A DNA stretch of 43,703 nucleotides from Solibacteraceae bacterium (lineage in GTDB: Bacteria > Acidobacteriota > Terriglobia > Bryobacterales > Bryobacteraceae): positions 1 to 43,703 of the forward strand of contig JALSRK010000054.1 in the NCBI GenBank assembly GCA_026984795.1, given 5' to 3'. A program made the position numbers and the translations under genes. The notes under the pieces are model-generated. The model made no database searches, was not told where the DNA came from, and was given only the letters and a program-made list of their open reading frames with translations. Positions within the stretch are counted from its first letter, which is position 1. Each line of letters starts with the position of its first letter. Shown one piece after another: positions 15,305 through 25,422 of this stretch.

Positions 15305-16404
15305 TCGGTCGATTCGACCAGTCCCTCTACGCGGACGCCGTAGAGGCAGTTGTGGCCTTCGCGGTCGCTCTGAAAATAGATCCACCGGCTGTCCGGCGAA
15401 AACACCGGCTGGACGTTTTCCGGGTGGGAGGCTCGGTGCTCGCACAGCGTCAACTCACGTCCGCCCACCCGCAGCATCAGGAACACGTACGGCGTGGCCC
15501 GAGCACCGCTCGCCCCAACGAATACCGATGTGTTCGCGTTGGCGCCGAAAGAGACAAACTGCGTGGTCTTGGCGATCAGCCGGTCCTGCCGGGTGTCCGC
15601 GAAGTATTCCCGCAAGGTGTTCAGCCGGCCTTTGTGTTCGGGAATGCTCAAGTACAGCACCGAGACTCCTGTCTGCGACCACATCGCGCCGGCCGCAAGC
15701 CCGGGAGCCAGTTCGAGGCGCCGGGGCCGCTTACGCTTGAAATCGACGATCCACCAGCCGCCGTTCTTTCGGTAAAGAACCTCCTGGTGGCGCGGACGGA
15801 TCTGCACCCCGCTGAGACGCTCGGCGTCTTCCAAAACGGTGGAAACCTGCCGGCGCCTGAGGTCCAGCAGCCGCAGACGCCACTTGCGGCCATCAGTTTC
15901 CACGAAGACGGCCCTCCGGCCGTCGTCAGACACCGAGAGGCCGGTGTCGTAGCGGACCAGTTCCGGAAGCCGGTGCACCACGTGCGCTCCGGGGCGGCGA
16001 ACCGCTCCTCTCACCAGTTTGCCCCCGTCGACATAAAGGAAGTGCCGCTGGTCGGGGAGCAGGTGCAGCGACCACGCAGCCAGCTCTGCGGCGGCCGTTA
16101 CCAAGCGGCTGATACCCGTCCTCAGATCCAGTTCGTAAGCCTGCGCACTGCCGGTCCGGTCCGAGGAATACAGAAGATAGCCGAACTTCCTGGAGATGAA
16201 GCGGTTCGGATAACCGGGCAGATAACTGTTGTGGTTCGGACTGGTAAAGCGCGTCACCTGGAATTCGGTGGCGCGGTCGGCGTAAACAAACCTTTCGGCG
16301 GGGAACTGGCGGCCCGGCTGCGATCCAGCCAGCGACGCGAGCGACAGCGTTCCGAGAAACCCGCGGCGTGTCCAGATTCGCCCCGGCGAAAGCCCCACCC
16401 CCAT
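15301..16404 (-). CDS. Tat-exported WD40-like beta-propeller protein (oligogalacturonate lyase-like fold)
   Basis: The 367-residue protein starts with a twin-arginine-like leader W-T-R-R-G-F-L-G-T-L (Arg13-Arg14) and a hydrophobic stretch, so it should be exported folded. The rest consists of repeated beta-blade units such as F-G-Y-L-L-Y-S-S-D-R-T-G-S-A-Q and P-V-F-S-P-D-S-R-W-I-Y-F-Q-S-D-R-E-G, as in TolB/WD40-like and oligogalacturonate-lyase-like propellers. Catalytic residues cannot be assigned with confidence, and it may simply bind a ligand. The ATG at 16404 has AGGA 9 bases upstream and places the RR motif properly; the frame extends to 16584 but that part lacks a leader. It is divergent from the FG-GAP protein gene. 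Confidence 0.7.
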   Translation of the reverse strand: MGVGLSPGRIWTRRGFLGTLSLASLAGSQPGRQFPAERFVYADRATEFQVTRFTSPNHNSYLPGYPNRFISRKFGYLLYSSDRTGSAQAYELDLRTGISRLVTAAAELAAWSLHLLPDQRHFLYVDGGKLVRGAVRRPGAHVVHRLPELVRYDTGLSVSDDGRRAVFVETDGRKWRLRLLDLRRRQVSTVLEDAERLSGVQIRPRHQEVLYRKNGGWWIVDFKRKRPRRLELAPGLAAGAMWSQTGVSVLYLSIPEHKGRLNTLREYFADTRQDRLIAKTTQFVSFGANANTSVFVGASGARATPYVFLMLRVGGRELTLCEHRASHPENVQPVFSPDSRWIYFQSDREGHNCLYGVRVEGLVESTD

Positions 16405-16540
16405 ACGCTTCGATCCTAGCACGGCAGGTGTTTTGGACGGCTTCCCGCCACTCCGCCGTTTCACCAGGGCGGCATCAGTTACACACCAGGCGTCCGCATC
16501 CGTGATATCTCTGTTAGCAACGCCGAAGACCGGCGCCGCC

Positions 16541-17758
16541 ATGCACCGCTTCCTCGCCGTCGCCGCCTGCGCCTCACTCACCACGGGACTTCTGCAGGCC
16601 CAGATCGGCCCGGCTATGTTCCGCCATCACTACATCGTGCGGGAGGCGCCCGGCGGCAACGCCGGCATGGGCGCGCCGGCGCTGGCCGATTTCGACCGCG
16701 ACGGCGATCTCGACTACGCGTTCCTCAACCGGGCCGACGGCCGCCTCTACTGGTTCGAGTACCGGGCCGCCGACGAGTGGGTCCGCCATCCCGCCGGCAG
16801 TCTCCGCCTCCGCCAGTTGGGTTCTTTGACGGCCGACGTGGACGGCGACGGAGCCGTGGATATCGTTGTCGGCGGCTATTGGTTCCGCAACCCCGGCAAT
16901 CCGCGCCGGGAGCCGTTCGAACGTTACCGGTACGACAGTCTGATCACCTCCGAGATCCACGACATGGTCCTCGCCGACATGGACGGCGACGGCAGGGACG
17001 ACATCGTAGTCACCGGCGACCGCGAAGGGTGCTTCTGGTACAAGATCCCCGGCGAGCTCGCCCATGACGCCGACTGGCCCCGCACGATCATCACTCTCGA
17101 AGTCCGCGACGATCGCGCCGACATCCATGCCGGTCTCAACCCGGCCGGGGTCGGCGATCTCGACGGCGACGGGGACGCCGACGTCTTCCTCACCGACCGG
17201 TGGCTCGAGAATACCGCCAGGGGAACCCGTTGGATCGAGCACCGCATCCTCTTCGGCCGCAAGGGGCCGTGGGGCCTCTCGGCGAGGAGCTGGATCACCG
17301 ACGTGGACGGCGACGGCGACCACGACATCGTCGCCGCCGATTGCGACGGCCAGAACTCCGGCGTCGCCTGGCTGGAGAACGACGGCGCCAGACCGCCGCA
17401 CTTCAAGGCCCGCTATCTGGCCAACGCCGCCCCCGGCACCCGCGGCTCGTTTCACTCGCTACGCCTGGCCGACTTCGACGGCGACGGCGACGCCGACATC
17501 CTCGTCGTGGAGCAGGAGGACCCGAAGATTCTCCCGCGGGGGGCCGGCCCGCGCTGGTTCATCTGGGAGAACCTCGGCGGCGGGCGGTTCGTCGAGCGCG
17601 TCATCTTCGACGGCCGGTTGGGCGGCCACGACGTGCTCGCCGGCGACGTGGACGGCGACGGTGACATCGACCTCGTTTCCAAGATCTGGAACCCCTGGCG
17701 GGGCAACGCCAACGGCGGCCGCAGCCACGCCGACTACTTCGAGAACCTCAGCCGGTGA
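16541..17758 (+). CDS. Secreted FG-GAP/VCBS-repeat protein
   Basis: The 405-residue protein has a cleavable signal (M-H-R-F-L-A-V-A-A-C then A-Q). Six or more repeats of about 50-60 residues follow, each with an Asp-rich calcium loop such as D-F-D-R-D-G-D-L-D, D-V-D-G-D-G-A-V-D and D-L-D-G-D-G-D-A-D. These FG-GAP units fold into an integrin-like propeller stabilised by Ca2+. In soil bacteria such proteins are extracellular or surface proteins of mostly unknown partner. The ATG at 16541 begins the signal peptide; the frame upstream (to 16433) lacks a leader and is probably non-coding. No C-terminal PEP-CTERM or other sorting signal is visible, although an exosortase is encoded elsewhere in the window. 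Confidence 0.8.
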   Translation: MHRFLAVAACASLTTGLLQAQIGPAMFRHHYIVREAPGGNAGMGAPALADFDRDGDLDYAFLNRADGRLYWFEYRAADEWVRHPAGSLRLRQLGSLTADVDGDGAVDIVVGGYWFRNPGNPRREPFERYRYDSLITSEIHDMVLADMDGDGRDDIVVTGDREGCFWYKIPGELAHDADWPRTIITLEVRDDRADIHAGLNPAGVGDLDGDGDADVFLTDRWLENTARGTRWIEHRILFGRKGPWGLSARSWITDVDGDGDHDIVAADCDGQNSGVAWLENDGARPPHFKARYLANAAPGTRGSFHSLRLADFDGDGDADILVVEQEDPKILPRGAGPRWFIWENLGGGRFVERVIFDGRLGGHDVLAGDVDGDGDIDLVSKIWNPWRGNANGGRSHADYFENLSR

Positions 17759-17785
17759 AGGCGGCGGGCGCGGATTCCTCGGCGC

Positions 17786-20239
17786 TCACCGGACCACGAT
17801 ATTGACCAACTTGTCCGGCACGACGATCACCTTGACGATCTGCTTGCCGGCCGTCAGCTCCTGGATGCGGCCGTCGGCCAGGGCCAGCTTCTCGAGCTCC
17901 TCGCGCGGGGTCCCGGCGGCGACGGTCAGCCGGCTGCGCACCTTGCCGTTGATCTGCAGCACCACCTCGATCTCTTCCTCCTTGGCCAGCTCCGGATCGT
18001 AGGCGGGCCAGGACTGGCGGAACACCGGGCCTTGCTTGCCCAACTCCTCCCAGAGTTCCTCGGCCAGGTAGGGAGCGAACGGGCCGAGCAGCAGCGCCAG
18101 CTTCTCGAGCACTTCGGCCATGGCCTGGTTCGAGATCTCTTTTTCGGAAGCCGTAAGCTCGTTCACCAATTCCATGATGGCGGCGATCGAGGTATTGAAG
18201 TGCCAGCGCGTCTCGAAGTCGTCGGTGATCTTCTTCACCGTCTGGTGCAGCTTGCGCAAGACGTTCCGGTCGGCCTGGCCCTCGGGGCCGCCGCCGGCGC
18301 GCGCCCGCTCGGTGTTGCGGGTGAAGAAGCGGTAGAGGCGGCCGAGGAACCGGAACACGCCGTCCACGCCGGCGTCGAGCCAGTCCAGGTCCTTCTCCGG
18401 CGGGGCGGCGAACAGGGCGAACATCCGCGCCGTGTCGGTGCCGTGGGACTCGGCGATCTCGTCGGCGCTCACCACGTTGCCGAGCGACTTCGACATCTTG
18501 GCCCCGCCCTTGATCACCATGCCCTGGGTGAACAGCCGCGCCGCCGGCTCGTCATTGGCCACCAGCCCCAGGTCGCGCATCATCTTGGTCCAGAAGCGCG
18601 AGTAGATCAGGTGCAGGATGGCGTGCTCGACGCCGCCGATGTACTGGTCGATCGGGAACCAGTAGGCGATCTTCTCTGTGTCGAACGGCGCCTGGCCGTT
18701 GTGCGGGTCGCAGTAGCGGTAAAAATACCAGGACGAATCGACGAAGGTGTCCATCGTGTCCGTCTCCCGCCGGGCGTCGGCCCCGCACTTCGGACACTTC
18801 ACGTTGACGAACTCGGCCACCCGGGCTAGCGGGCTGCCGCCGGCGCCTTCGATCTCGACGTCCAGCGGCAGCAGTACCGGGAGATCTTCTTCCGGCACCG
18901 GGACGATCCCGCAGGCGTCGCAGTAGATCACCGGGATGGGGGTGCCCCAGTAGCGCTGCCGGGAGATGCCCCAGTCCTTGATCCGGTAGGTCACCGCCGC
19001 CCGGCCGAAGCCCTCCCGCTCGGCCTTATCGTTCATCCGTTTCTGGGCCTCGGCGCTGGGCAGTCCGGAGAACTCGCCCGAGTTCTCGACGATGCCGTAG
19101 TCGGTGAACGCCTCCTGCATCGTCTCGGGATCGGCCAGCTCGCCGTCCACCGGCCGGATCACCGGGCGGATGGGGATGCCGTACTTCTTGCAGAACTCGA
19201 AGTCGCGCTCGTCGTGGGCCGGCACGGCCATGATGGCGCCGGTGCCGTAGGTCATCAGCACGAAGTTGCCCACCCAGATGGGCAGCTTCTCGCCGTTGTA
19301 AGGGTTCGTGGCGTAATGGCCGGTGAAGAAGCCCTCCTTCTCCATCTCGCCGGGATCCTGGCCGACGCGGGCGTCGATCATCGCCTTGACCTTCGCGCGG
19401 TCCTCGCCGCTGACCAGCTTTTCGACCAGCGGGTGCTCCGGCGCCAGGATCACGCAGGTGGCTCCGTAGATGGTGTCCACGCGGGTGGTGAAGATCCGGA
19501 TCTTGTCGCCCGTCTCGACCACGGTGAAGTCGGCCTCGGTTCCCTCGGAGCGCCCGATCCAGTTCCGCTGCATGGTGATCACCCGCTCCGGCCAGCCGCC
19601 CTCGAGCTTCTTCAAATCCTCCAGCAGCTCTTCGGCGTAGGCGGTGATCTTCAGGAACCATTGCTCCATGGCCCGCTGTTCGACCTTGGTGTCCTCGTGG
19701 CGCCAGCAGCAGCCGTCGCTGGTCACCTGCTCGTTGGCGAGCACGGTGGCGCACTTCGGGCACCAGTTCAGCAGCGCTTCCTTGCGGTAGGCGAGGCCGC
19801 GCTCGAGCATCTTGAGGAAGAACCATTGGTTCCAGCGGTAGTACTCGGGCTCGCAGGTGGAGATCTCGCGGCTCCAGTCGTAGCTGAAGCCGTAGCGGCG
19901 GTGCTGCCGCTTCATGTACTCGATGTTGGCGAGCGTCCAGTCCCGCGGGTGCCGTTTGTTCTGGATGGCGGCGTTCTCGGCCGGCAATCCGAAGGCGTCC
20001 CAGCCCATCGGGTGCAAGACGTTGAAGCCCTGCATCATCTTGTAGCGGGCCAGCGCGTCGCCGATGGTGTAGTTGCGGATGTGGCCGACGTGCAGCGTCC
20101 CGCTCGGGTAGGGCAGCATCTCGAGCAGGTAGTACTTGGGCTTGGACGGATCCTCGGTGACCCGGAACCAGTCGCCTTCCTCTAGCCTCTTCTGCCACTT
20201 CGGCTCGATGATGCGGTGATCGTAGGAGGTCTCCGGCAT
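17786..20239 (-). CDS. leuS: Leucyl-tRNA synthetase
   Basis: This 817-residue class I aminoacyl-tRNA synthetase charges tRNA-Leu with leucine. The nucleotide-binding HIGH motif appears as H-V-G-H (50-53) in [11 protein letters not shown], and the K-M-S-K-S loop lies near residue 580. Between them are the Cys-rich insert (N-W-C-P-K-C), the CP1 editing domain (T-T-R-V-D-T-I-Y-G) and the W-Y-F-Y-R-Y region. The C-terminal anticodon-binding and [10 protein letters not shown] domains are complete, so length is normal. ATG at 20239 is chosen because homology starts there; the open frame to 20551 reads through nfo. The gene starts 58 bases inside the 3' end of nfo. Confidence 0.96.
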   Translation of the reverse strand: MPETSYDHRIIEPKWQKRLEEGDWFRVTEDPSKPKYYLLEMLPYPSGTLHVGHIRNYTIGDALARYKMMQGFNVLHPMGWDAFGLPAENAAIQNKRHPRDWTLANIEYMKRQHRRYGFSYDWSREISTCEPEYYRWNQWFFLKMLERGLAYRKEALLNWCPKCATVLANEQVTSDGCCWRHEDTKVEQRAMEQWFLKITAYAEELLEDLKKLEGGWPERVITMQRNWIGRSEGTEADFTVVETGDKIRIFTTRVDTIYGATCVILAPEHPLVEKLVSGEDRAKVKAMIDARVGQDPGEMEKEGFFTGHYATNPYNGEKLPIWVGNFVLMTYGTGAIMAVPAHDERDFEFCKKYGIPIRPVIRPVDGELADPETMQEAFTDYGIVENSGEFSGLPSAEAQKRMNDKAEREGFGRAAVTYRIKDWGISRQRYWGTPIPVIYCDACGIVPVPEEDLPVLLPLDVEIEGAGGSPLARVAEFVNVKCPKCGADARRETDTMDTFVDSSWYFYRYCDPHNGQAPFDTEKIAYWFPIDQYIGGVEHAILHLIYSRFWTKMMRDLGLVANDEPAARLFTQGMVIKGGAKMSKSLGNVVSADEIAESHGTDTARMFALFAAPPEKDLDWLDAGVDGVFRFLGRLYRFFTRNTERARAGGGPEGQADRNVLRKLHQTVKKITDDFETRWHFNTSIAAIMELVNELTASEKEISNQAMAEVLEKLALLLGPFAPYLAEELWEELGKQGPVFRQSWPAYDPELAKEEEIEVVLQINGKVRSRLTVAAGTPREELEKLALADGRIQELTAGKQIVKVIVVPDKLVNIVVR

Positions 20240-21078
20240 AGCTGTTTCAGTTTCTCCACGTTGCGCCGGTCGTCGCCTTCTTCTTCGACCGGCGTCTCCA
20301 GAACGAACGGTTTCGCCCGCAATTTCCGGCTCCGCAGGATGCGGCGGAAGCCGTCGTCGCCGATATGGCCGGCGCCGATGTGCTCGTGGCGGTCCACCCG
20401 GGAGCCCAGCGGGGCCTTCGAGTCGTTGGCGTGGATCACGTGCACGCGATCCAGCCCCAGCGCGGCTTCGGCCTCCCGGAGCGTCCGCCGCAAGCCCGCC
20501 GCCGTGGCCACGTCGTAGCCCGCGGCCAGGCAATGCGCCGTGTCCAGGCAATAACCGATCTCGAACTCGACCTCTTCCTGAGCCAGGCGCCGGATCTCGG
20601 CCAGCTCCTCGAAGCGGCTGCCCAGCGCCGAGCCCTGGCCGGCGGTGTTCTCGATGAGCAGCGCCAGCCCGTCGGCCGGCAGCTCCCGCGCCGCCTCCAC
20701 CAGCGACCGCGCCGCCCGCTCGAGGGCCTCTTCGAGCGGCCGTCCCTTGGCGCTGCCCGGATGGGCGACCAGATATTCGGCCCCGAGCGCCACCGCCCGC
20801 TGGATCTCGGCCCGGAAGGCGGCTACCGACTTGCGGCGCAGCGCCTCGTCCGGGGCCGCCAGGTTGATCAAGTAGTTGTCATGGACCACCAGCGGGGCCA
20901 GGCCGAACTTCTCCCGCGCCTCGCGCATCCGCCGGACTTCCTCGCGGGTGGGCGGCCGGGCCCTCCACATCCTCGGGCTGGCCGAGAAGATCTGGAAGGT
21001 GTTGGCCCCCAGCTCCGCCGCCCGGACCGCCGCCTTGTCCAGCGAGCCGGCGATCGAAGTATGGATGCCGATGCGCAA
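20182..21078 (-). CDS. nfo: Endonuclease IV (AP endonuclease)
   Basis: This 298-residue TIM-barrel enzyme cuts DNA 5' of abasic sites in base excision repair. The trinuclear zinc ligands are recognisable: His in V-H-D-N-Y, His in A-H-P-G-S, Glu in I-E-N-T-A-G-Q-G, Asp and His in D-T-A-H-C, then H-A-N-D-S-K and D-R-H-E-H-I-G-x-G-H-I-G, and the final Glu in E-T-P. These match the family signatures. The start is best placed at TTG 21078 ([11 protein letters not shown]), where the barrel begins. The frame runs to 21477 but the extra part is low-complexity. No strong ribosome site is seen, and a GTG further upstream remains possible. Its end overlaps leuS, so the two probably share a transcript. 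Confidence 0.92.
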   Translation of the reverse strand: MRIGIHTSIAGSLDKAAVRAAELGANTFQIFSASPRMWRARPPTREEVRRMREAREKFGLAPLVVHDNYLINLAAPDEALRRKSVAAFRAEIQRAVALGAEYLVAHPGSAKGRPLEEALERAARSLVEAARELPADGLALLIENTAGQGSALGSRFEELAEIRRLAQEEVEFEIGYCLDTAHCLAAGYDVATAAGLRRTLREAEAALGLDRVHVIHANDSKAPLGSRVDRHEHIGAGHIGDDGFRRILRSRKLRAKPFVLETPVEEEGDDRRNVEKLKQLCRRPPTITASSSRSGRRG

Positions 21079-21829
21079 AGGGCTAACTCTAATCGTATCA
21101 AACGGTGAAGACGACACCGCCCCACCGGTTCCCCAGTGCAGGAGGCCCGCCCGCCGTTCCGGTGCCCTGAGGCCGGTCCCTCCCCCAGGCGCCAACCCCC
21201 GCGCCGGGCTGGGCGAGACCAGCCGGCGGAGACTCGAGAGCGGGCCAGCGCACGCCGGGAGCGGGATGTAGGGCCCCGCCGGCCGGTTTCCACCCCTGCG
21301 GCGCGCGGCTTTGCAGCACCGCGAACCCACCGGTGCCGTGATGGGTGGCGGGATCGGCGCCGCGAAACGTTGAAAAGTATAAGCCATTTCATAACAATTG
21401 ATTAGCAGCATGTGTGACGCGTGGACCAGGAGCGCCGTCACCGTTCCGATCAGCTCCGGACGAGTAAATAACTGCAAGATTTGCGGGGCTAAGCTCCACC
21501 CACGCCTGCCCTGGCACGGCAGGCCGCGGCCGCCGGTCCAACCGGTGAAATCCGCCGCCCCGCTGCCTCTCCCGATACCGTCTTAGCATCCGGCGGCGCC
21601 GAGGGGATGGGCGGAATCGCCGAAGTCACCGCGGCTCAACGGCTTGAGGCGCCGGCTCGGAGCGGGACCGCGGGTTTCGCCCGGCCCGCTTCGGGGCTGC
21701 GGCGGTTCCAGGGGAGCAAAAAAATCGACCGGCGCCGGCGGCCTCGTGGCCGTGACGCCGGTCAGGCTGGTCAGCCAGGGGGAGAACTCGTCTCCGGCGG
21801 CGGGGTCCCCTGGAGCCCCACCCCGGAAC
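21079..21829. other. Gene-free 750-base region between nfo and TonB receptor 1
   Basis: No convincing gene lies here; all open frames are short, Arg/Pro-rich and lack ribosome sites. It contains an AT-rich island near 21370-21410 (a plausible nfo promoter area on the minus strand), a perfect 7-base inverted repeat GCCTGCC-N7-GGCAGGC (21504-21524) and, at its right end, the receptor terminator. A small RNA cannot be excluded. Confidence 0.4.
21718..21763 (-). terminator. Intrinsic terminator of TonB receptor 1
   Basis: On the minus strand, arms GACCGGCG and CGCCGGTC (plus-strand 21756-21763 and 21727-21734) enclose an inner GGCC-ACGA-GGCC hairpin. GA and then seven T residues follow (plus-strand A-run 21718-21724). 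It starts 66 bases after the receptor stop. This is the clearest rho-independent terminator in the window. Confidence 0.82.
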
Positions 21830-24800
21830 TCAAAACGCCAGCCGCAAGCCGAGCTGCATCTGCCGGGGCTGGCTCAAGGTCCCGCGGATGATGCCCACGT
21901 CCAGGCTGTCCAAGTTGCGGTTCGGCGTGCCGTAGCTCGGATGATTCAGAATGTTGAGCACCTCCCAGCGGAAGTGCAGCTTGAGGCGCTCGGTGATGTC
22001 GAACTGCTTGTCGAGCCCGGCGGTCCAGTTGAACAGCCCCGGCTCCTGGAGCGTGTTCCGGCCGAGGTTGCCGAACCAGCAGTTGGTCCCGTCCGGCTCC
22101 TCGGCGCCGCTGATCACCCCGGCGCTGCATGGCTTCCGGAAAGCGTTGGGGTTGAACCACCCATCGGGCGTCGGGTTGCTCAGGCGCCACTGGCCCACGA
22201 CGTCGGGCCGCCAGATGCCGGTGCTGGTACCGAGGAATTCCGTGGGGTTCGACAGCAAGACGCTGAAGTACATACCCGTCTGGGCCGAAATCCAGCCGCT
22301 GAGCTGCCAGCCGCCGAAGATGGCATTCACCACGCCGCCCCGGTTGAGCCACCGCCGGCCGCGGCCGAAAGGCAGCTCGATGATGTAGCTGGCCGCCACG
22401 CGGTGCCGCACATCGCTCGAGCTGTTGCCCTTCTCGCACCGGAAGCAGTTGTAATCCTGGGGGTCGCCGTTGTCGCCGCCGACGAACTGATCCGGCGCCA
22501 TGCCGATGTTGTGGCCCCAAGTGTAAGCGAAGGTGAAGGCGTAGCCCTGGGCGAAGCGCTTCTCCAGGCTCACGTCCATGCCATGATAGGTCGAGTGGGC
22601 GAGGGCGGAGCGGAAGGTCACTCCCGAGAGATGCGGGAATAGCCGCCGCCGCTCTTGTTCCGTCTCCGGGTCGCCGATGCCCGCGGCGTTGGCGTTGTAG
22701 TCATAGTGGATGTCCTGGGTGCTGCTTCCTACGTAGGCGACCGTGAGTCCCATCGTGTCGGTCAACTGCCGCTGGATGGAGAGATTCCACTGGTGAACCT
22801 GCGGCCACGGCAGATTGTCGTCCCAGGTCCGGTGCGTCGAGTTGGCCGGCAACTGGCTCACGTGGGTGGGCCGGAAGCTGGTGTCGCCGAGGAAGTCCGG
22901 CGGGAAGCCGTCGGCGGCGATGAAGGCCGGGGCGCTCTTCTTGCCGCGCTTGGAAATCGTCGAGGTGAACGGGAAGTTGCGCATCGTCCGGGCGCTGGCG
23001 CCGAGCGCCATGGCCCCGCCGTAGAAGATACCGGCGCCGGCGCGGATCGTCCATTTGTCGCCGATCCGGTAGGCGAAGCCCAGCCGCGGAGCCAAGTTGT
23101 TGGTATCCAGCTTCTGCAGAGCCCGCTCTTCGATACCGCCATCTGGATTGGCGTATCGGATCTGTCCAAAGGTCGGACTGGAAGGATCGATGTCGGTGAT
23201 TTGCATGCGGCCGTTCTTCTCCCAGTACGGCGTGGTCAGCTCGTAACGAAGCCCGAGGTTGAGGGTAAGGTTCGGGGTCACCTTCCAGTCGTCCTGGACG
23301 AAGAACATGTAGCTGTTGAACCGCATCTGGCCGAAGACCAGGTTGCTGAGCCGGGCGCGGTCGATCCAGCCGATCAGCCCGTCACCGAGCCCGATGCCCG
23401 TATAGCGCCCGTTGAAGCGCCACTCGCCCCGGGCCCACTGAGAGCCGTTGATGTTGGTGTCATCGACCCGGATGTCGGCCCCGAACTTCAGGCTGTGGTT
23501 GCCCTTCAGCCAGGTGAGGCTGTCGACGAACATCAATGTGCGGGTGTCCTTCCCGTTCGGCTGGAAGAAGGCGCCGCCGAGCCCCCGGTGGCCGAGACGC
23601 CCGGCGAAGAGGATTCGCGTGAGGCCGAAGATCTCCCCTTGCTCGGGCTGGGGAACGCCCTTGATCCCGTACTTGGCGTTGGCTTCGGTGAGGGGCACGT
23701 CGCTGTCGTTGCGCTTCAGGACGTCCAGCCATTTGTAACCGAAGCGGAACTCATTGACGATCGAGGGGCTGACCACTCGGGTGTAGTTCACCACCATGTG
23801 GCGGCCCTTGTTGTCGTCGAGGGAACGGTCGTTGCCGGTGGCGCCGCGGGCCAGGCCGGGCAGGGGCGCGCCGCGCAGGGCGTTGAAGTCGTACCAACTG
23901 TAACGGCCGAAGATCGTGTCCTTGGACGAGATGTTGTAGTCGAACCGCATGTCGTACTGGTTGCGGTCCGTACGCCACGGCGGATTCGAGAGGTAGTTCG
24001 TCCGGGTGATATCCGAGTAGTTCGGCTGCGGGTAAAGCTCCATCAACGCGGAAATCACCGGGTCCAGGCGCGAGGGCGGAATCACCTTGCCCGGGAACGT
24101 TCCGCCGAGCGGATCCTTGAGCACATTGAGCCCGTCGGTCTGGCTGAAGTCGCCTTGGCGCTCGAGCGGGGTGGGGATCGTCGAGCGGTCGCTCTGAGCC
24201 AGCCGCACCCGCCAGCCTTCGTAACTGAAGAAATAGAAAGCCTTGTTCTTGACAATCGGTCCGCCGATGGTGCCTCCGAACATGTTCTGGCGCAGGACTT
24301 CTGGGTCGGCTTTGCCGTCCCCGTTTCGGTCCGTGTAGCTGAAGGCGTCCCGGGCGTCGAAGATGTCATTGCGCAGGAACTCATACAGCGAACCATGCAA
24401 CTGATTGGTGCCGCTCTTGATCGTCACGTTCACCACCGCGCCGGCGTTGCGGCCGAACTCGGCAGAGTAGTTCGAGGTCTGGACTTTGAATTCCTGAACG
24501 GCGTCGAGCGAGGGAATCACCGTTTGGGCCTTGCGATCCTGCATGCCCATTACCGTGGTGTTGTTGTCGATGCCGTCGATCAGGTAGTTGTTCTGCAACG
24601 CCGGCTGCCCGTGGGAGGTGAAACCCGCTGCCTGCGCCCCGCCGCGCTGCAGGGGTCCCCGGTCGCGGCCGCCTATTTCCGGAAATACCCCCGCTGCCAG
24701 CTTTGCCAGAATCTGGTAGTTACGATCCACCAGCGGCAGCTGCTCGATCTGGCGCCGGTCGACCACAGTCTCGAGCGCTGAGGTTTCGGTCTTGAGGATC

Positions 24801-25165
24801 GGCGTCTGCCCGGTAACTTCAATAACTTCGGTGACGGCGCCGAGCTCGAGTTGGAAGTCGAGCCCGACGCGGTCGTTGGCGTGGACTTCGATCCCGCTCC
24901 GGACCTCTTTCTTAAAACCTTCAGCCTCGACGGAAACCTCGTATCTGCCGACTCGGACCGGGCCGACGAAGTAGACGCCGTTCACGTTGGTTTCGGCGGT
25001 TTGTTCGATGTTTGTGTCCACATTGCGGACGGTCACCTTGGCGCCGGGAATCACCGCTCCCGTGCTGTCGGTGACCGTACCGGTGATCACCCCCTGATCC
25101 TGCTGCGCGGCCGACACGCCGGTGAGCAGTAGGACCATCATGGCTAAGGAAACCGTTCTGCCCAC
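21830..25165 (-). CDS. TonB-dependent receptor 1, carboxypeptidase-regulatory-like (Oar-type)
   Basis: This outer-membrane protein of about 1,111 residues has four parts. A signal peptide ends near A-A-Q-Q. A carboxypeptidase-regulatory-like beta-sandwich (about 25-105) contains G-V-I-T-G-T-V-T-D-S-T-G-A. The plug domain contains D-R-N-Y-Q-I-L and N-N-Y-L-I-D-G-I-D-N-N. A long 22-strand-type barrel ends in R-L-A-F with the terminal Phe expected for BAM insertion. Such Oar-like receptors are abundant in Acidobacteriota; the substrate is unknown, perhaps oligosaccharides or peptides. GTG at 25165 is chosen because GGAGG lies 6 bases upstream; the frame continues to 25195. It is closely paralogous to receptor 2 at 27887-31195. 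Divergent from it is an ECF sigma gene. Confidence 0.9.
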   Translation of the reverse strand: MGRTVSLAMMVLLLTGVSAAQQDQGVITGTVTDSTGAVIPGAKVTVRNVDTNIEQTAETNVNGVYFVGPVRVGRYEVSVEAEGFKKEVRSGIEVHANDRVGLDFQLELGAVTEVIEVTGQTPILKTETSALETVVDRRQIEQLPLVDRNYQILAKLAAGVFPEIGGRDRGPLQRGGAQAAGFTSHGQPALQNNYLIDGIDNNTTVMGMQDRKAQTVIPSLDAVQEFKVQTSNYSAEFGRNAGAVVNVTIKSGTNQLHGSLYEFLRNDIFDARDAFSYTDRNGDGKADPEVLRQNMFGGTIGGPIVKNKAFYFFSYEGWRVRLAQSDRSTIPTPLERQGDFSQTDGLNVLKDPLGGTFPGKVIPPSRLDPVISALMELYPQPNYSDITRTNYLSNPPWRTDRNQYDMRFDYNISSKDTIFGRYSWYDFNALRGAPLPGLARGATGNDRSLDDNKGRHMVVNYTRVVSPSIVNEFRFGYKWLDVLKRNDSDVPLTEANAKYGIKGVPQPEQGEIFGLTRILFAGRLGHRGLGGAFFQPNGKDTRTLMFVDSLTWLKGNHSLKFGADIRVDDTNINGSQWARGEWRFNGRYTGIGLGDGLIGWIDRARLSNLVFGQMRFNSYMFFVQDDWKVTPNLTLNLGLRYELTTPYWEKNGRMQITDIDPSSPTFGQIRYANPDGGIEERALQKLDTNNLAPRLGFAYRIGDKWTIRAGAGIFYGGAMALGASARTMRNFPFTSTISKRGKKSAPAFIAADGFPPDFLGDTSFRPTHVSQLPANSTHRTWDDNLPWPQVHQWNLSIQRQLTDTMGLTVAYVGSSTQDIHYDYNANAAGIGDPETEQERRRLFPHLSGVTFRSALAHSTYHGMDVSLEKRFAQGYAFTFAYTWGHNIGMAPDQFVGGDNGDPQDYNCFRCEKGNSSSDVRHRVAASYIIELPFGRGRRWLNRGGVVNAIFGGWQLSGWISAQTGMYFSVLLSNPTEFLGTSTGIWRPDVVGQWRLSNPTPDGWFNPNAFRKPCSAGVISGAEEPDGTNCWFGNLGRNTLQEPGLFNWTAGLDKQFDITERLKLHFRWEVLNILNHPSYGTPNRNLDSLDVGIIRGTLSQPRQMQLGLRLAF

Positions 25166-25252
25166 TTTGGCCCTCCTCGCGTGTCTTCTTGCCACTCACA
25201 CTCCGGCGCGCCGCCTCCCCCTGGGACGGCGCGTGAGACGTGGCCTCACTAT

Positions 25253-25280
25253 GTACACGCATCCGGGCCCTGCCGTGTAC
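25253..25280. promoter_or_regulatory. Inverted repeat between receptor 1 and ECF sigma gene
   Basis: Perfect 7-base arms GTACACG (25253-25259) and CGTGTAC (25274-25280) are separated by 14 bases. They lie in the 257-base divergent gap, 88 bases before the receptor start and 143 before the sigma start. It could be an operator or an RNA hairpin in the receptor leader. Confidence 0.4.
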
Positions 25281-25422
25281 GACATCCGGCTCGTGTTCAC
25301 CTCCAGATTTACTTCGCTTGTGGTAAAAGCTCCGGCTGGGAGCGTGGTGATGGTAGGGCGGCCGCCGACCGCCGGCGGGCGAGCCGGCCGGAGGCCGACC
25401 GCGGTATGGTGAGAAAGAAGCG

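Noticed and set aside
14030-15445. 471-codon open frame antisense to the GGDEF/HD-GYP gene
   Set aside because: Overlaps clear catalytic motifs on the other strand and has no homology I recognise.
19026-20198. 390-codon Arg/Ala-rich frame inside leuS
   Set aside because: Alternate frame of a confidently identified synthetase; composition typical of frame-shifted GC-rich DNA.
21136-21405. Small Arg/Pro-rich frame upstream of nfo
   Set aside because: No start signal and composition of random GC-rich sequence.
22655-24781. 708-codon open frame antisense to TonB receptor 1
   Set aside because: It is a shadow caused by GC-rich codon bias: no ribosome site, odd Val/Glu/Arg-rich composition, and a similar frame appears opposite receptor 2.
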